NCBI GenBank assembly: GCA_017964325.1
Contig: JAGCSE010000257.1
Location: 1-61,472, forward strand
Length of the DNA: 61,472 bases
Direction: 5' to 3'
Source of the DNA: Victivallales bacterium
GTDB lineage: Bacteria > Verrucomicrobiota > Lentisphaeria > Oligosphaerales > Oligosphaeraceae
Shown here: one piece after another, positions 25,104 to 33,616 of the stretch
Layout: every line of letters starts with the position of its first letter
How positions within the stretch are numbered: position 1 is the first letter of the stretch
Notes under the pieces: model-generated
The model's input: the letters and a program-made list of their open reading frames with translations, nothing else
Database searches by the model: none
Told to the model about the DNA's origin: nothing
Program-made: the position numbers and the translations under genes

Positions 25104-28100
25104 ATGCGAAAACACCTTGCCATCCTATGCCTCCTCCTCGCCGTTGTCTCTTTTGCCGCCTCATGGCCGACGAACTTTTATCTGGACGGAGGAGGACAAT
25201 GGAACAAGCGTGTTCCGATTTTCTTTGAAAACATTGGAAATGAAGACCTTGCAGGACGCCCCGTCGCGTTGAACATAGACAAGAACAGTCCGCTCATCGG
25301 ACAGATTGCGGGCACCATCCGCATCGTAGATGAACTCGGGCGGGAGCTGAAATACGCCGTGGAGGACAAGGACGGATACATCGTCACGAACGAACTTATC
25401 CTACGCGATTTCACGCTGCAAGTTCCCCTCTCCTGCCCTGCTAAAGGAAAAACCACCTATTATGTGTATTTCGGCAACGACAAGGCGTGGGCCTCCCCCG
25501 ACAAGCTTGAAACACTGACCATCCAAGACTTCAACGGCGGATTCGAAAAGGCCGCCAACGGCCTCCCGGCAGGCTGGCAGACAAGCAGCACCGACGATAC
25601 ACACAAAATCTCCATTTCAACTGATCGTCCCGCCAGCGGTCGCAACTGTCTTTTCGTGGAAGCTGACCAAAATTCACAACCAACGTGGTTCAAATGCTTT
25701 CCACGCCTAATTCCAGTCCAGCCCGGCTCGATATGCACGATTACGGTGAAAATCAAGGCGGAAGACGTGAAGGGACGGGCGGGGTGGTTCGTCCATGTCG
25801 GCAACAGTGCCAACGGCATGCTCGTCAACCATGTCGAAGATGCAGGCGAAGGGACGTATGATTGGAAAGTGCTGAAAATCAACGTCACGATTCCGAATGA
25901 TGCCAACACCCTCCATACGGGCACGGCCCTGTATGGCTCGGGAAAGGTCTGGTATGACGATTTTGAGTTCACAACCAACGCAAAGACAAGCTATAAGGCA
26001 TCTTTCGGCGCGGTCGAGACATTGAACTTGCGGGAGGAAGGCCGCTCCACGTCAACGGAATGGTATGCCACGAAAGCATCATGGTTCGGACTTGGCGGAA
26101 TGCGCATCGACTATGCCTATCGCATACCCGTCCGCATCGTGAATCCCAATGACACACCGCTTGAAAACGCCATCATCTGCTTGGATTTGCCAAGCATCTG
26201 CCATGACAAAAGCCATAAAAACGCCGTACTGACGTTCAAGGGGCGCCCCGTCAAGACAACCGTCATCGGCTCGTCGCTCATGTTCACCGCCTCCTGCCCG
26301 CCGAAGACCGCGCAAGTCTATTATTTCTATACTAAGGAAAAAGAGCCCGGCGAAGACCGTTCTGCCGATTTCCAAAACATACGCGGCAGCGATATCCCGT
26401 CTGACCAGATTTACATTGAGACTCCAGAATCGTCTGCAGTCAATCAATTTGCGGAATCGTTTTTAGGAAACGGCAATCTCGTCCGCAATCCATCCTTTGA
26501 AAAGCAGAAAGACGGAGTCCCGCTGGATTGGGAATGCGCAGGCGAGAAAGTGAAGGACAACGGACTCGTTTTCGGCACGGCGCATCCAGGCTGCTTCGGT
26601 AGCCGCCACGCCTATTTCACCGTCCCGAAGGACGCTCCGAAGGATTGGTCGGGATGGCGTCAGACCGTCACCGTCAAGCCCAACAAACGCTACATCTACG
26701 GCGCGTGGGTCGCATACGAAGGGACAGACGTGCCAATCTCCGTCCATGGCCACCTCCGCGACGAAGGCGAAGGCGTGAAATTTCTCAACGTTGGAAACAG
26801 CACGAAACATGAACATGAGTGGATTCCCATGTTCGGCTTCTTCACGACATCCGCCACAGACAAGACACTGCAAATCCATCTGACCATGAACGGCCATGGC
26901 ACCGTCCGCCACGACGGCGTTCTCATCGCCGAATCGACCGAAGCCATCATTGAACCCATGGAGTCACGCCCCATGATGGAGGATGACATTGCCGTCTGGC
27001 AGGTCAATCCCGTTGTCAAAACCTTCCGCGAAGATCTTCCGCCGTATCTGTCGAAAGAAGGGACTCCCTTCTTCGGCGAACTCCGCCGTCTGCGGAACTC
27101 CACGGAACTGCACACCCCCTTCTTCGTCGCGTTGGCGCAGAATGAGACGGAGCCCCTCCAGCTTGCCATCCGTGCGGGCCGTGGAGTGAACAACTGCCGT
27201 GTTTCGGTCGGCGGGTTGGAAAACATTGGCGTTGAGGCTTCTGTCGGTGTCATCAAATATCTGCCGATCGACCACAATTCCTCCTATTTTGGCTCGACGG
27301 ACGACGATTGGTTCCAATTGTATCCGCGTAATGTCGGCAACTGCGACGGTTGGGCGGGCTGGTGGCCCGATCCCGTCACGCCCGTCAGCCAGTTCAATCT
27401 CATCGCCAACAGAACGCAACCGCTGTGGATTTCCTTCAAGGCGTCCGAAATCGCAAGGCCAGGCATCCACAAAATCCATGTCAAAATCACCTGTGGAAAA
27501 GAGGAGCTGTTCATCCCTGTCATCCTAAAGATATGGAATTTCGCACTTTCCAAAGATGCTTCGTTCCCGGCCGTCTATGACTTGCGGTGGAACAGGCAGT
27601 GGAACCATCCTAGCCTCTCCGCAAAGGAGCAACGCCGTGAAATCCTCAAACTATACAAGGAAAAGAAAATCTGCCCGAACCACGTCCTCGCGGATCCGAT
27701 TTTCACATACGACCGCGAAACAAAAACCGTCACGGCGAATTTCACCGAATTCGACGCCGAAGCCACATGGTATTTCGATGAAATGAAATTCCCCGTCGCC
27801 TACACGCCTGGTTTCTTTTATCTTTTTGGCTGGGCTTATCCTCCAAAAGCCCTCTTCGGCGAACAGCCCTTCGAGGGCGAGTTCCCGTGGGCCAAAGGCG
27901 AACCGCGCGGGACACTTCGGCCTGATTACGTCCATTTGTATCAGCAATGCCTAAGGCTCTTCATGGATCACTGCCGCGAAAAGAATTGGGACGACCGATT
28001 CGTCCTATACATTTCCGACGAACCGCACTTTGACAACCAATATGTCATCGACCAGGTGAAGGCCATCTGCAACATGATCAAGGAAGTCGAGCCGAAACTT

Positions 28101-28742
28101 CCCATCTACTCCTCCACATGGAAGCACTGCAAGGATTGGGATGGCTATCTTTCCCTCTGGGGCGCAGGACATTGGGGCTGCTTCCCGGAAGACGAGATGA
28201 AGGAAAGAATCAAGCAGGGCGATAAATTCTGGTTCACGACGGACGGCCAGATGTGCACTGACACCCCCTACTGCGCCATCGAACGTCTCCTCCCCCACTA
28301 CTGCTTCAAATACGGCGCCGAAGCATACGAATTCTGGGGAGCCACATGGCTGACCTTCGACCCATGGGAATACGGCTGGCATGCCTACATCAAGCAGACT
28401 TCCGCCCCCCATATCAAGCCTTCATGGACACGCTATCCCAATGGAGACGGCTATCTTATGTATCCAGGCACCTTCGACTCCGCCTTCAAGCCCGTCACGT
28501 CCATCCGACTCGAAGCCGCCCGCGACGGCGTCGAAGACTATGAATTCCTCCAAATGGTCAAACGCTATTATCTTGCCAGGGAAAACAGCAGACGTTCCAA
28601 CGAGGCGCGTTCCCTCTTGCAAGAGGCTGAAAAACTTATCGGCATGCCCTCCGCCGGCGGTCGTTTCAGTACGAAAATCCTTCCGGATCCAGACAGCCTC
28701 TATCTGCTCAGAATGCAGATGGGCGATTTCCTGGAAAAATAA
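25104..28742 (+). CDS. Very large secreted DUF4091-type protein, putative glycoside hydrolase
   Basis: This 1212-residue protein has a signal peptide (MRKHLAILCLLLAVVSFAAS). The N-terminal part (about 20-350) has two beta-rich blocks that look like carbohydrate-binding modules (DFNGGFEKAANGLPAGWQ, GSGKVWYDDFEF). The middle repeats such a module (NGNLVRNPSFEKQKDGVPLDW). The C-terminal catalytic-looking half (about 790-1200) contains FVLYISDEPHFDNQYVIDQV and ends with SIRLEAARDGVEDYEFLQMV, a hallmark of DUF4091 proteins. These are seen with polysaccharide-use genes, and their activity is largely unknown. The ATG at 25104 is chosen because it starts a good signal peptide; an earlier in-frame start overlaps dapB. 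It is placed in a row with housekeeping genes, which is odd. Confidence 0.82.
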   Translation: MRKHLAILCLLLAVVSFAASWPTNFYLDGGGQWNKRVPIFFENIGNEDLAGRPVALNIDKNSPLIGQIAGTIRIVDELGRELKYAVEDKDGYIVTNELILRDFTLQVPLSCPAKGKTTYYVYFGNDKAWASPDKLETLTIQDFNGGFEKAANGLPAGWQTSSTDDTHKISISTDRPASGRNCLFVEADQNSQPTWFKCFPRLIPVQPGSICTITVKIKAEDVKGRAGWFVHVGNSANGMLVNHVEDAGEGTYDWKVLKINVTIPNDANTLHTGTALYGSGKVWYDDFEFTTNAKTSYKASFGAVETLNLREEGRSTSTEWYATKASWFGLGGMRIDYAYRIPVRIVNPNDTPLENAIICLDLPSICHDKSHKNAVLTFKGRPVKTTVIGSSLMFTASCPPKTAQVYYFYTKEKEPGEDRSADFQNIRGSDIPSDQIYIETPESSAVNQFAESFLGNGNLVRNPSFEKQKDGVPLDWECAGEKVKDNGLVFGTAHPGCFGSRHAYFTVPKDAPKDWSGWRQTVTVKPNKRYIYGAWVAYEGTDVPISVHGHLRDEGEGVKFLNVGNSTKHEHEWIPMFGFFTTSATDKTLQIHLTMNGHGTVRHDGVLIAESTEAIIEPMESRPMMEDDIAVWQVNPVVKTFREDLPPYLSKEGTPFFGELRRLRNSTELHTPFFVALAQNETEPLQLAIRAGRGVNNCRVSVGGLENIGVEASVGVIKYLPIDHNSSYFGSTDDDWFQLYPRNVGNCDGWAGWWPDPVTPVSQFNLIANRTQPLWISFKASEIARPGIHKIHVKITCGKEELFIPVILKIWNFALSKDASFPAVYDLRWNRQWNHPSLSAKEQRREILKLYKEKKICPNHVLADPIFTYDRETKTVTANFTEFDAEATWYFDEMKFPVAYTPGFFYLFGWAYPPKALFGEQPFEGEFPWAKGEPRGTLRPDYVHLYQQCLRLFMDHCREKNWDDRFVLYISDEPHFDNQYVIDQVKAICNMIKEVEPKLPIYSSTWKHCKDWDGYLSLWGAGHWGCFPEDEMKERIKQGDKFWFTTDGQMCTDTPYCAIERLLPHYCFKYGAEAYEFWGATWLTFDPWEYGWHAYIKQTSAPHIKPSWTRYPNGDGYLMYPGTFDSAFKPVTSIRLEAARDGVEDYEFLQMVKRYYLARENSRRSNEARSLLQEAEKLIGMPSAGGRFSTKILPDPDSLYLLRMQMGDFLEK

Positions 28743-28782
28743 TATAAGTTATTGAACTGCAAAATATAGGGAACAACCAATA

Positions 28783-29544
28783 ATGAAACGGTTCAAATGC
28801 CCGCACTGTATGCAGGAAATCCAGGTCGAGGATGAGATGGCAGGCCAGACAATGGCTTGCCCGCATTGCTCGAAGCTATTTGCAATTCCTGCCATGAACA
28901 ATGCGACGCCAATGGCGCAGATGAACACCATGGCGGCTCCACCACCGCAGCCCGAAAACTTAGGCATGGCCACAACATCCATGATTCTGGGCATCATTTC
29001 CTTTCTGGGCGTGCCATTCTGTGGTATTACAGCCCTCATCACGGGCATAATTGCAAAGAACAAAATCAGTTCCTCAAATGGCTTGCTGCTTGGCGACGGC
29101 CAGGCCATCACGGGCATCATCTTCGGTTGTTGGAGCATCATACGAATTCCGATTCTGGCAATTCTGGCGGCCATGCTACTGCCCGCCTTGGGCAAGGCAA
29201 GGGAAAAGGCAAGAGAGATTTCCTGCTCCAGCAATTTGAAGCAAATCAGTCTTGCGGCTTTCATGTACGCTGATGACAATAATGATTACCTGCCTCATTC
29301 GTTGGATGACCTCCAAGAATACTTGGGGTACGATTCAAATTTAAAATGTCCCGAAGCAGAAGCTTCGGAAAATGAAACATATATCTTCCTTCCTCTTGAA
29401 ACTAGAAATAAAAGTAAAATCAAAAATCCTTCAGAAACGCCAATCGTTTTATGTACAAAGCATAAAAACGTTGATATTGTGGCATTCGTGGACGGCCATG
29501 TGGAAACGACCCCAAAGGGGAAGATATCCCAAACAAAAGACTAA
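28783..29544 (+). CDS. Zinc-ribbon / DUF4190 / pseudopilin-like chimera
   Basis: This 253-residue protein joins three parts. Residues 1-40 form a zinc ribbon ([11 protein letters not shown] and [13 protein letters not shown], two CPHC pairs). Residues about 65-115 form a DUF4190-like membrane segment with two helices ([20 protein letters not shown] and a later helix). From about 125 there is a prepilin-like helix and helical region ([20 protein letters not shown], then [20 protein letters not shown]), matching the H-x9-DG pseudopilins but lacking a prepilin peptidase site. The end [15 protein letters not shown] recalls the pilin DG-H motif. It is an integral membrane protein with no assignable role. 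It starts 40 bp after the DUF4091 gene. A tandem GAGAC array follows its stop. Confidence 0.78.
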   Translation: MKRFKCPHCMQEIQVEDEMAGQTMACPHCSKLFAIPAMNNATPMAQMNTMAAPPPQPENLGMATTSMILGIISFLGVPFCGITALITGIIAKNKISSSNGLLLGDGQAITGIIFGCWSIIRIPILAILAAMLLPALGKAREKAREISCSSNLKQISLAAFMYADDNNDYLPHSLDDLQEYLGYDSNLKCPEAEASENETYIFLPLETRNKSKIKNPSETPIVLCTKHKNVDIVAFVDGHVETTPKGKISQTKD

Positions 29545-29591
29545 AAGGTGGCAAAAGAGGAGGAAAAAACAATCTCCGATTGCTTTTGGGT

Positions 29592-29744
29592 GACGTGAGA
29601 CGCGAGACATGAGACGAGCGGAGACGATTAGACAAAAGAGACAATGAGATACGAAATTTTGTGTGGCATTATCTCATCATTTCGTCCCGTCTTATCGTCT
29701 TATCGTCTCGTTGTCTTTGCTCGCGTCTCACGTCTCACGTCTCA
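29592..29744. repeat. Inverted pair of GAGAC tandem arrays between convergent genes
   Basis: GAGAC-type units run on the + strand at 29597, 29604, 29611, 29621, 29638 and 29646 (steps mostly 7-10 bp). The complementary GTCTC/GTCTT units run at 29689, 29697, 29705, 29713 (8 bp), 29725, 29732 and 29739 (7 bp). The outer 12 bases (TGACGTGAGACG) are a perfect inverted pair. Each convergent gene is thus followed by the array in its own sense. Confidence 0.9.
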
Positions 29745-29792
29745 CGTCAAACCGCACAATGGCAAAGCCATTGCGCCCTCCCCCGCAATCAC

Positions 29793-30167
29793 TTACCTTT
29801 GCACAATCTGAAGCATATTTCCTTCAGGATCATAAAAAGACCGCAGCATGCCGCCGCCGATGGCGGGCACGGCATCCTCCAGTTTCACGCCATGTGCGCG
29901 CAGTTCCACCGCCGCCGTCTCCAAGTCGTTGACACGCAATGCCAGATGCGACCAGCCAGGCGTCCAGCATGTGCGGTTCGGTCGCGATGTCTCATCCTTC
30001 GGCATGATTTCCAGCAGCGTGCCGTCCATGGCCCGCATGATCCATACGTTCTTCTCCGTATGGTGAAATTTTTCATAGCCCAGAACTTCTTCATACCAAT
30101 CGGCAAGCCTGGTCGGATCAGAAGCGGCAACGGCGGGATGATCAATTCCAATGATGCTTTTATTCAT
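29793..30167 (-). CDS. VOC (glyoxalase/bleomycin-resistance fold) family protein
   Basis: This 124-residue protein has the vicinal-oxygen-chelate fold. It starts MNKSIIGIDHPAVAASDPTR with a metal-type His, then LADWYEEVLGYEKFH, GWSHLALRVNDLETAAVELR (second His) and the ending SFYDPEGNMLQIVQR (Glu). The residues form the usual metal site of lyase- or dioxygenase-like members. The substrate is unknown. The ATG at 30167 is preferred with AGGAGA upstream; an open extension to 30356 reads antisense into the neighbouring gene's 5' end. It is divergent from the GH43-like gene. A GAGAC-type array follows its stop. Confidence 0.88.
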   Translation of the reverse strand: MNKSIIGIDHPAVAASDPTRLADWYEEVLGYEKFHHTEKNVWIMRAMDGTLLEIMPKDETSRPNRTCWTPGWSHLALRVNDLETAAVELRAHGVKLEDAVPAIGGGMLRSFYDPEGNMLQIVQR

Positions 30168-30245
30168 ACTGTTCTCCTGTAAAAAACGAATAGTTGGACT
30201 ACAATAAGTAATGTCCTGCAAACAACCATTTTTACAAGGAAAACC

Positions 30246-31133
30246 ATGAAAAAACTCGGAACCATTGACATCTTCATCGTAGAAGCCAATCCAATCGTTT
30301 TCAAGGGCCGTCCATGGCTCATGCAATACATCCGCTATATGGGCGAAAAGAAGCACTATCGCGGCAACACGTTGGGCCAGTCATATTTCCGTTTTCTTGA
30401 CATGACGGATTTGAAGACGACAACACCACCATTCGGACACGGCCTCCATCTGGGCAGTGCCTTCGTCGAAAACGACCACATCATCGTCACCGCAGTTGAA
30501 AACTGGGGGAAATCCCGCTTCTACCAATTGGAATCCAACGATATGGTGCATTGGACGGAGCCACGCGTCATTCTGTCGGGCGACGGCTGGCAGGGCTACA
30601 ACACGTCCGTCTGCAAGGCGGACGACCGTTACATTCTCGTCTTCGAGCTTGGGGCGCCAAAGGAGATGGTCAACGTCCCCTTCACGATGTTCTTCGCAGA
30701 ATCGCGCAACCTCCATGATTGGAAACTGATTCCAGACGCATGCTTCGGACGCAATTTCTACACGGGCGCCCCGACCATCCGCTACCACGACGGCATATTC
30801 TATTTCTTCTATCTCAACGGCAACTACAAGAATGGCTATGAGATGTATGTCACCTATTCAAAAGACCTTAAGGATTGGACAATCAGCGACAAGAATCCCG
30901 TCCTCTCCTTCGGTGAAAACGACAAGCTCATCCATCCCGCCGCCAAATTCAATCAGCAGGAACTCGACTACATCCGCAACGCCGTAAACATCAACGCTTC
31001 GGACATGGATTTCTGCGACTACAACGGCAAGCTGATCTGCTCCTACAGCTGGGGCAACCAACGTGGAGACGAATTTCTCGCTCTCGCCGAAGAGGACATG
31101 ACCGAAGCGGAGTTCTGCAAAAGCTTTTTATAA
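30246..31133 (+). CDS. GH43/GH32-like five-bladed beta-propeller protein
   Basis: This 295-residue protein shows the repeated strand pattern of beta-propeller glycosidases: ANPIVFKGRPWLMQYI, VHWTEPRVILSGDGWQGYN, GAPTIRYHDGIFYFFYL and TYSKDLKDWTISDKNPVL. The phrases 'SNDMVHWTEP' and 'SKDLKDWT' are typical of GH43- and GH32-like families. No signal peptide is seen, so it would be cytoplasmic. A catalytic triad of acidic residues cannot be fixed by eye. AAGGAA precedes the ATG. A heptamer array and an 89-bp repeat follow the stop. Confidence 0.7.
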   Translation: MKKLGTIDIFIVEANPIVFKGRPWLMQYIRYMGEKKHYRGNTLGQSYFRFLDMTDLKTTTPPFGHGLHLGSAFVENDHIIVTAVENWGKSRFYQLESNDMVHWTEPRVILSGDGWQGYNTSVCKADDRYILVFELGAPKEMVNVPFTMFFAESRNLHDWKLIPDACFGRNFYTGAPTIRYHDGIFYFFYLNGNYKNGYEMYVTYSKDLKDWTISDKNPVLSFGENDKLIHPAAKFNQQELDYIRNAVNINASDMDFCDYNGKLICSYSWGNQRGDEFLALAEEDMTEAEFCKSFL

Positions 31134-31162
31134 TGAGTAATGAATAATGAGTAATGAGTAAT
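31131..31162 (+). repeat. TAATGAG heptamer array at a gene 3' end
   Basis: Starting in the stop codon of the GH43-like gene, TAATGAG/TAATGAA-type heptamers repeat about four times (taatgag, taatgaa, taatgag, taatgag). It runs directly into the 89-bp direct repeat. Confidence 0.75.
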
Positions 31163-31372
31163 GCCAATAGAACTGCGGAGCGGTGACAGGAACACAGCCG
31201 CGGGTGCAGTGAGCGCAGAAGCGCGAACGAAACCCACGGTGACACGGAAAAGCCAATAGAACCGCGGAGCGGTGGCAGGAACACAGCCGCGGGTGCAGTG
31301 AGCGCAGAAGCGCGAACGAAACCCACGGAAACACGGAAAAGCCAATAGAACCGCAGAGCGGTGGCAGTAATT
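31163..31372. repeat. 89-bp tandem direct repeat, two full copies and a partial third
   Basis: Copies begin with GCCAATAGAAC at 31163, 31252 and 31341, exactly 89 bp apart. The first two are nearly identical; the third ends after about 30 bp. Each contains CCGCGGGTGCAGTGAGCGCA. It lies between the 3' ends of the GH43-like gene (+) and the M55 peptidase gene (-). No coding potential is apparent. Confidence 0.92.
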
Positions 31373-31395
31373 CAGCTTTAGCTTTCAGCTTTCTG

Positions 31396-32187
31396 CTATA
31401 AGCAGAAATGCATAAACCGCATCGCTTCGTAGTAATCCGTTGTCTTGTAAACAATCGTACGTGAATCCGCCTGCTCGGCTCCAGGATAGAAGCTATAGCG
31501 ACGGGCGGCATGATGCTCGCGGTATGTAATGGCGATTTCAAACGTCTTCGGCATCTTCGGAAGGCATTTCTTAATGTTGCCCTTCATGGCCGTCGCGACG
31601 GCCTCCTTGATGGCTTCGCAGGCATCCAGTGGGTGCATCGACTCAACACCGTTGCCATTGCCACGGTTGACGGCAACCGTCTGGATGTTTGGATTGAATT
31701 CATGGACGAGTTCGCACAGGGCGGCGTCGCCAGTCACGCAGATTACGGGGATGCCCAGACGAGCGGCGATCAGGGCGTTGATATGAAATTCGGCGGCGGG
31801 CTTGCCGTTGATGGTGACTAGATACACGCTCGTCGTCATTGTATGGGACAGCGGGTTGCCGTTGTTGCCGGCGGGCGAATGGTAGCCCGTGAAAATACAG
31901 GCGTCGAAGCTCTTGTCGAGACCCTGCATCATGCAGTCCGGGTCGCTCATCCAACCGCGGACGAGACGGATCTTGCGCGGCAGTTCGTCGGGAATCAGAT
32001 TGCGCGCGCTGTCATGGGCGTCTTTGATGACGATGTCTGTCGCGCCGTTGAGGAACGCCGAATTGGCGGCGGCGGAGACTTCCCGTGTCATCTGTTTGCG
32101 GAAATAATCGTTTGGCGGCTCGGTTTCCGGCCATACGTTGATTCCAGTGGTGCCTTCAATGTCTGCGCTGATAAAAATCTTTGACAT
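31396..32187 (-). CDS. M55 family metallopeptidase (D-aminopeptidase DppA-like)
   Basis: This 263-residue protein starts MSKIFISADIEGTTGINVW; SADIEG carries the metal-binding Asp and Glu of DppA-type enzymes. IVIKDAHDSARNLIPDEL, IFTGYHSPAGNNGNPLSHTM (a His ligand region) and HINALIAARLGIPVICVTGD are family hallmarks. Known M55 members are zinc D-aminopeptidases that release D-alanine from short D-peptides, which suggests a role in peptidoglycan-peptide recycling. It is cytoplasmic with no signal peptide. It is divergent from the GNAT toxin-antitoxin pair. A short AAAGCTG-type heptamer run follows its stop (31370-31394, minus-strand sense). Confidence 0.9.
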   Translation of the reverse strand: MSKIFISADIEGTTGINVWPETEPPNDYFRKQMTREVSAAANSAFLNGATDIVIKDAHDSARNLIPDELPRKIRLVRGWMSDPDCMMQGLDKSFDACIFTGYHSPAGNNGNPLSHTMTTSVYLVTINGKPAAEFHINALIAARLGIPVICVTGDAALCELVHEFNPNIQTVAVNRGNGNGVESMHPLDACEAIKEAVATAMKGNIKKCLPKMPKTFEIAITYREHHAARRYSFYPGAEQADSRTIVYKTTDYYEAMRFMHFCL

Positions 32188-32435
32188 GTAGTTTCCTTTT
32201 TTAGGTATTGATTTCAGTCGATGTGGTTTTTAGCCATGATCTTATTATATGCTGTGTACTGTTAAAGTCAACAATCTTCCTTCCTTCTTGCAAGAAAATA
32301 TAGTTTCCCACATTCTTCTAAAAACGTTTTCTTCATTCCATTTGCAGTAATTTAAATAATATTTTTCATAATTTATTTGACATTTCATAAAATAAAAGTA
32401 GATTGAATAATAGCATTCAACTAGAGGAGGAAAAC
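32188..32435. other. Divergent AT-rich promoter region, M55 gene and GNAT pair
   Basis: This 248-bp AT-rich gap separates two divergent transcription units. TTGACA at 32377-32382 lies about 54 bp before the antitoxin-like ATG, but no good -10 box sits at the standard distance. No gene is visible. Confidence 0.4.
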
Positions 32436-32627
32436 ATGGCTACTTCAAGCATTTTTGCAGATTTTTCAATACGAGACAAAAACACAGCCCAAGCATTTGC
32501 CAAGGCACTGGAGGCCTCCGCAAAAACGGCTGCACAACCTGCCATTGCCCCACCTTGCAATGTTTTGAAAACACCTGAGGAAATTGATCAGTTCTTCGGA
32601 AACAAAAAACAAAAGCACAAAAAGTGA
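32436..32627 (+). CDS. Small antitoxin-like partner of the GNAT protein
   Basis: This 63-residue protein starts MATSSIFADFSIRDKNTAQA and has a short helical region (AFAKALEASAKTAA), then a polar lysine-rich tail (FFGNKKQKHKK). The pattern of a small protein starting 'FADFxIxDxxxAxAF', directly upstream of an acetyltransferase-like protein, matches a toxin-antitoxin type seen in gut bacteria. The role as antitoxin is inferred from position and family resemblance. A very strong GAGGAGG precedes the ATG at 32436. Its stop TGA overlaps a possible GTG start of the next gene, which suggests translational coupling. Confidence 0.72.
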   Translation: MATSSIFADFSIRDKNTAQAFAKALEASAKTAAQPAIAPPCNVLKTPEEIDQFFGNKKQKHKK

Positions 32628-32632
32628 CGGGC

Positions 32633-33616
32633 ATGGCATTGTTTCGCGTTAACATTCTGGATTTGTTGGCGAGGCAGGGCAGAAAGCAAACAGAAGAATT
32701 ACTTCAAACGTTTTCCTGCCCGTTGAACACTGAAATAGAGACTTTCCTGTGGAACAAGTCTATTGACTTTTCATTGCAGAAAATATCGATAACACATTTG
32801 GTTTTCAATGAAAAAAAAGAAATTGTCGCCTACTTTACATTGTCTCCCAAAGCCGTTAGTATAAGTTGTGAACATTTGAGCGCATCTCTTCAAAAGAAAC
32901 TGCGTCGATACGGACTCTACAATACGACAACCAATAGCATACAAGCCAGTGCATATTTGATCGCCCAATTTGGGAAGAATGCCGCCATTCCCATTGAAAG
33001 CGGCATTTCTGGCGACAGGCTGATGGAACAGGTATTTTCCATTCTGAAAGATGTCCAGCACAATGTGGGCGGTGGAATTGCTTTCCTTGAATGCGAAAAC
33101 CACCCAAAATTACTTGATTTTTACCAGAACTCACACAATGCATTCCAGATATATGGAGAGCGCATAGCTGAAAGCCAAACAAAATACATCCAGCTTATGC
33201 ATATCTTTAATGAAAAGACTTTTTCTTGTACATTAAAAAAATCCCTAGAGAATCTAGCGTTTCTAGTATTTCTAGGGTTTCTATTATTTCTAGGGTTTCT
33301 AGGAAGGCTAGAGCTTCTAGCCTCCCTTACCACTTCTAGCAGCCTATCCTTCCACAATCAGCATGGCGTCATGCGGTTCCACAGTCACGTCGCCTTGCAG
33401 TTTTCCTGCGCCTTGCAGAATTTCCACACCGCCGTTGGCCATGCCCGCTTCATTCAAGAGGCTGAACGTCTGCGCCACTTCCGTGTCGTTGACAAGCGCG
33501 ACGGCATGCTTGCCGTCAATCGTGCCTTCCCACACCTGCGCCCAATGATACGGATACCAGATGCGCGGTGTCGCATCTTTAAGACGCGTCTTCGCAGCCA
33601 GTTCCAGCAATTTTAA
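32633..33616 (+). CDS. GNAT-type toxin-like acetyltransferase with repeat-derived C-terminal extension
   Basis: Residues 1 to about 200 resemble GNAT proteins paired with small antitoxin partners: an N-terminal NTEIETFLWNKSIDF, the strand THLVFNEKKEIVAYFTLSPK and a C-terminal LECENHPKLLDFYQNSHNAF. Family members normally end near IQLMHIF. Here no stop occurs: the frame runs through a 9-bp CTAG array, giving a Leu-Phe-rich stretch (LAFLVFLGFLLFLGFLGRLE), and then about 90 residues antisense to the alpha-galactosidase gene, ending at 33616. The tail is thus very probably not native. Start choice is between GTG at 32624 and ATG at 32633. It may be a degenerating or altered toxin. Confidence 0.65.
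   Translation: MALFRVNILDLLARQGRKQTEELLQTFSCPLNTEIETFLWNKSIDFSLQKISITHLVFNEKKEIVAYFTLSPKAVSISCEHLSASLQKKLRRYGLYNTTTNSIQASAYLIAQFGKNAAIPIESGISGDRLMEQVFSILKDVQHNVGGGIAFLECENHPKLLDFYQNSHNAFQIYGERIAESQTKYIQLMHIFNEKTFSCTLKKSLENLAFLVFLGFLLFLGFLGRLELLASLTTSSSLSFHNQHGVMRFHSHVALQFSCALQNFHTAVGHARFIQEAERLRHFRVVDKRDGMLAVNRAFPHLRPMIRIPDARCRIFKTRLRSQFQQF
33245..33339. repeat. CTAG array, 9-bp period, fourth locus (read as codons by the GNAT frame)
   Basis: CTAG lies at 33245, 33254, 33263 and 33272, CTAT at 33281, CTAG at 33290, 33299, 33308 and 33317, CTTA at 33326, and CTAG at 33336. It ends just before the stop of the alpha-galactosidase gene (33344). In that gene's sense the spacers include AAGCT, AAACC, AAATA, AAACC, AAATA and AAACG. 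Confidence 0.9.
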
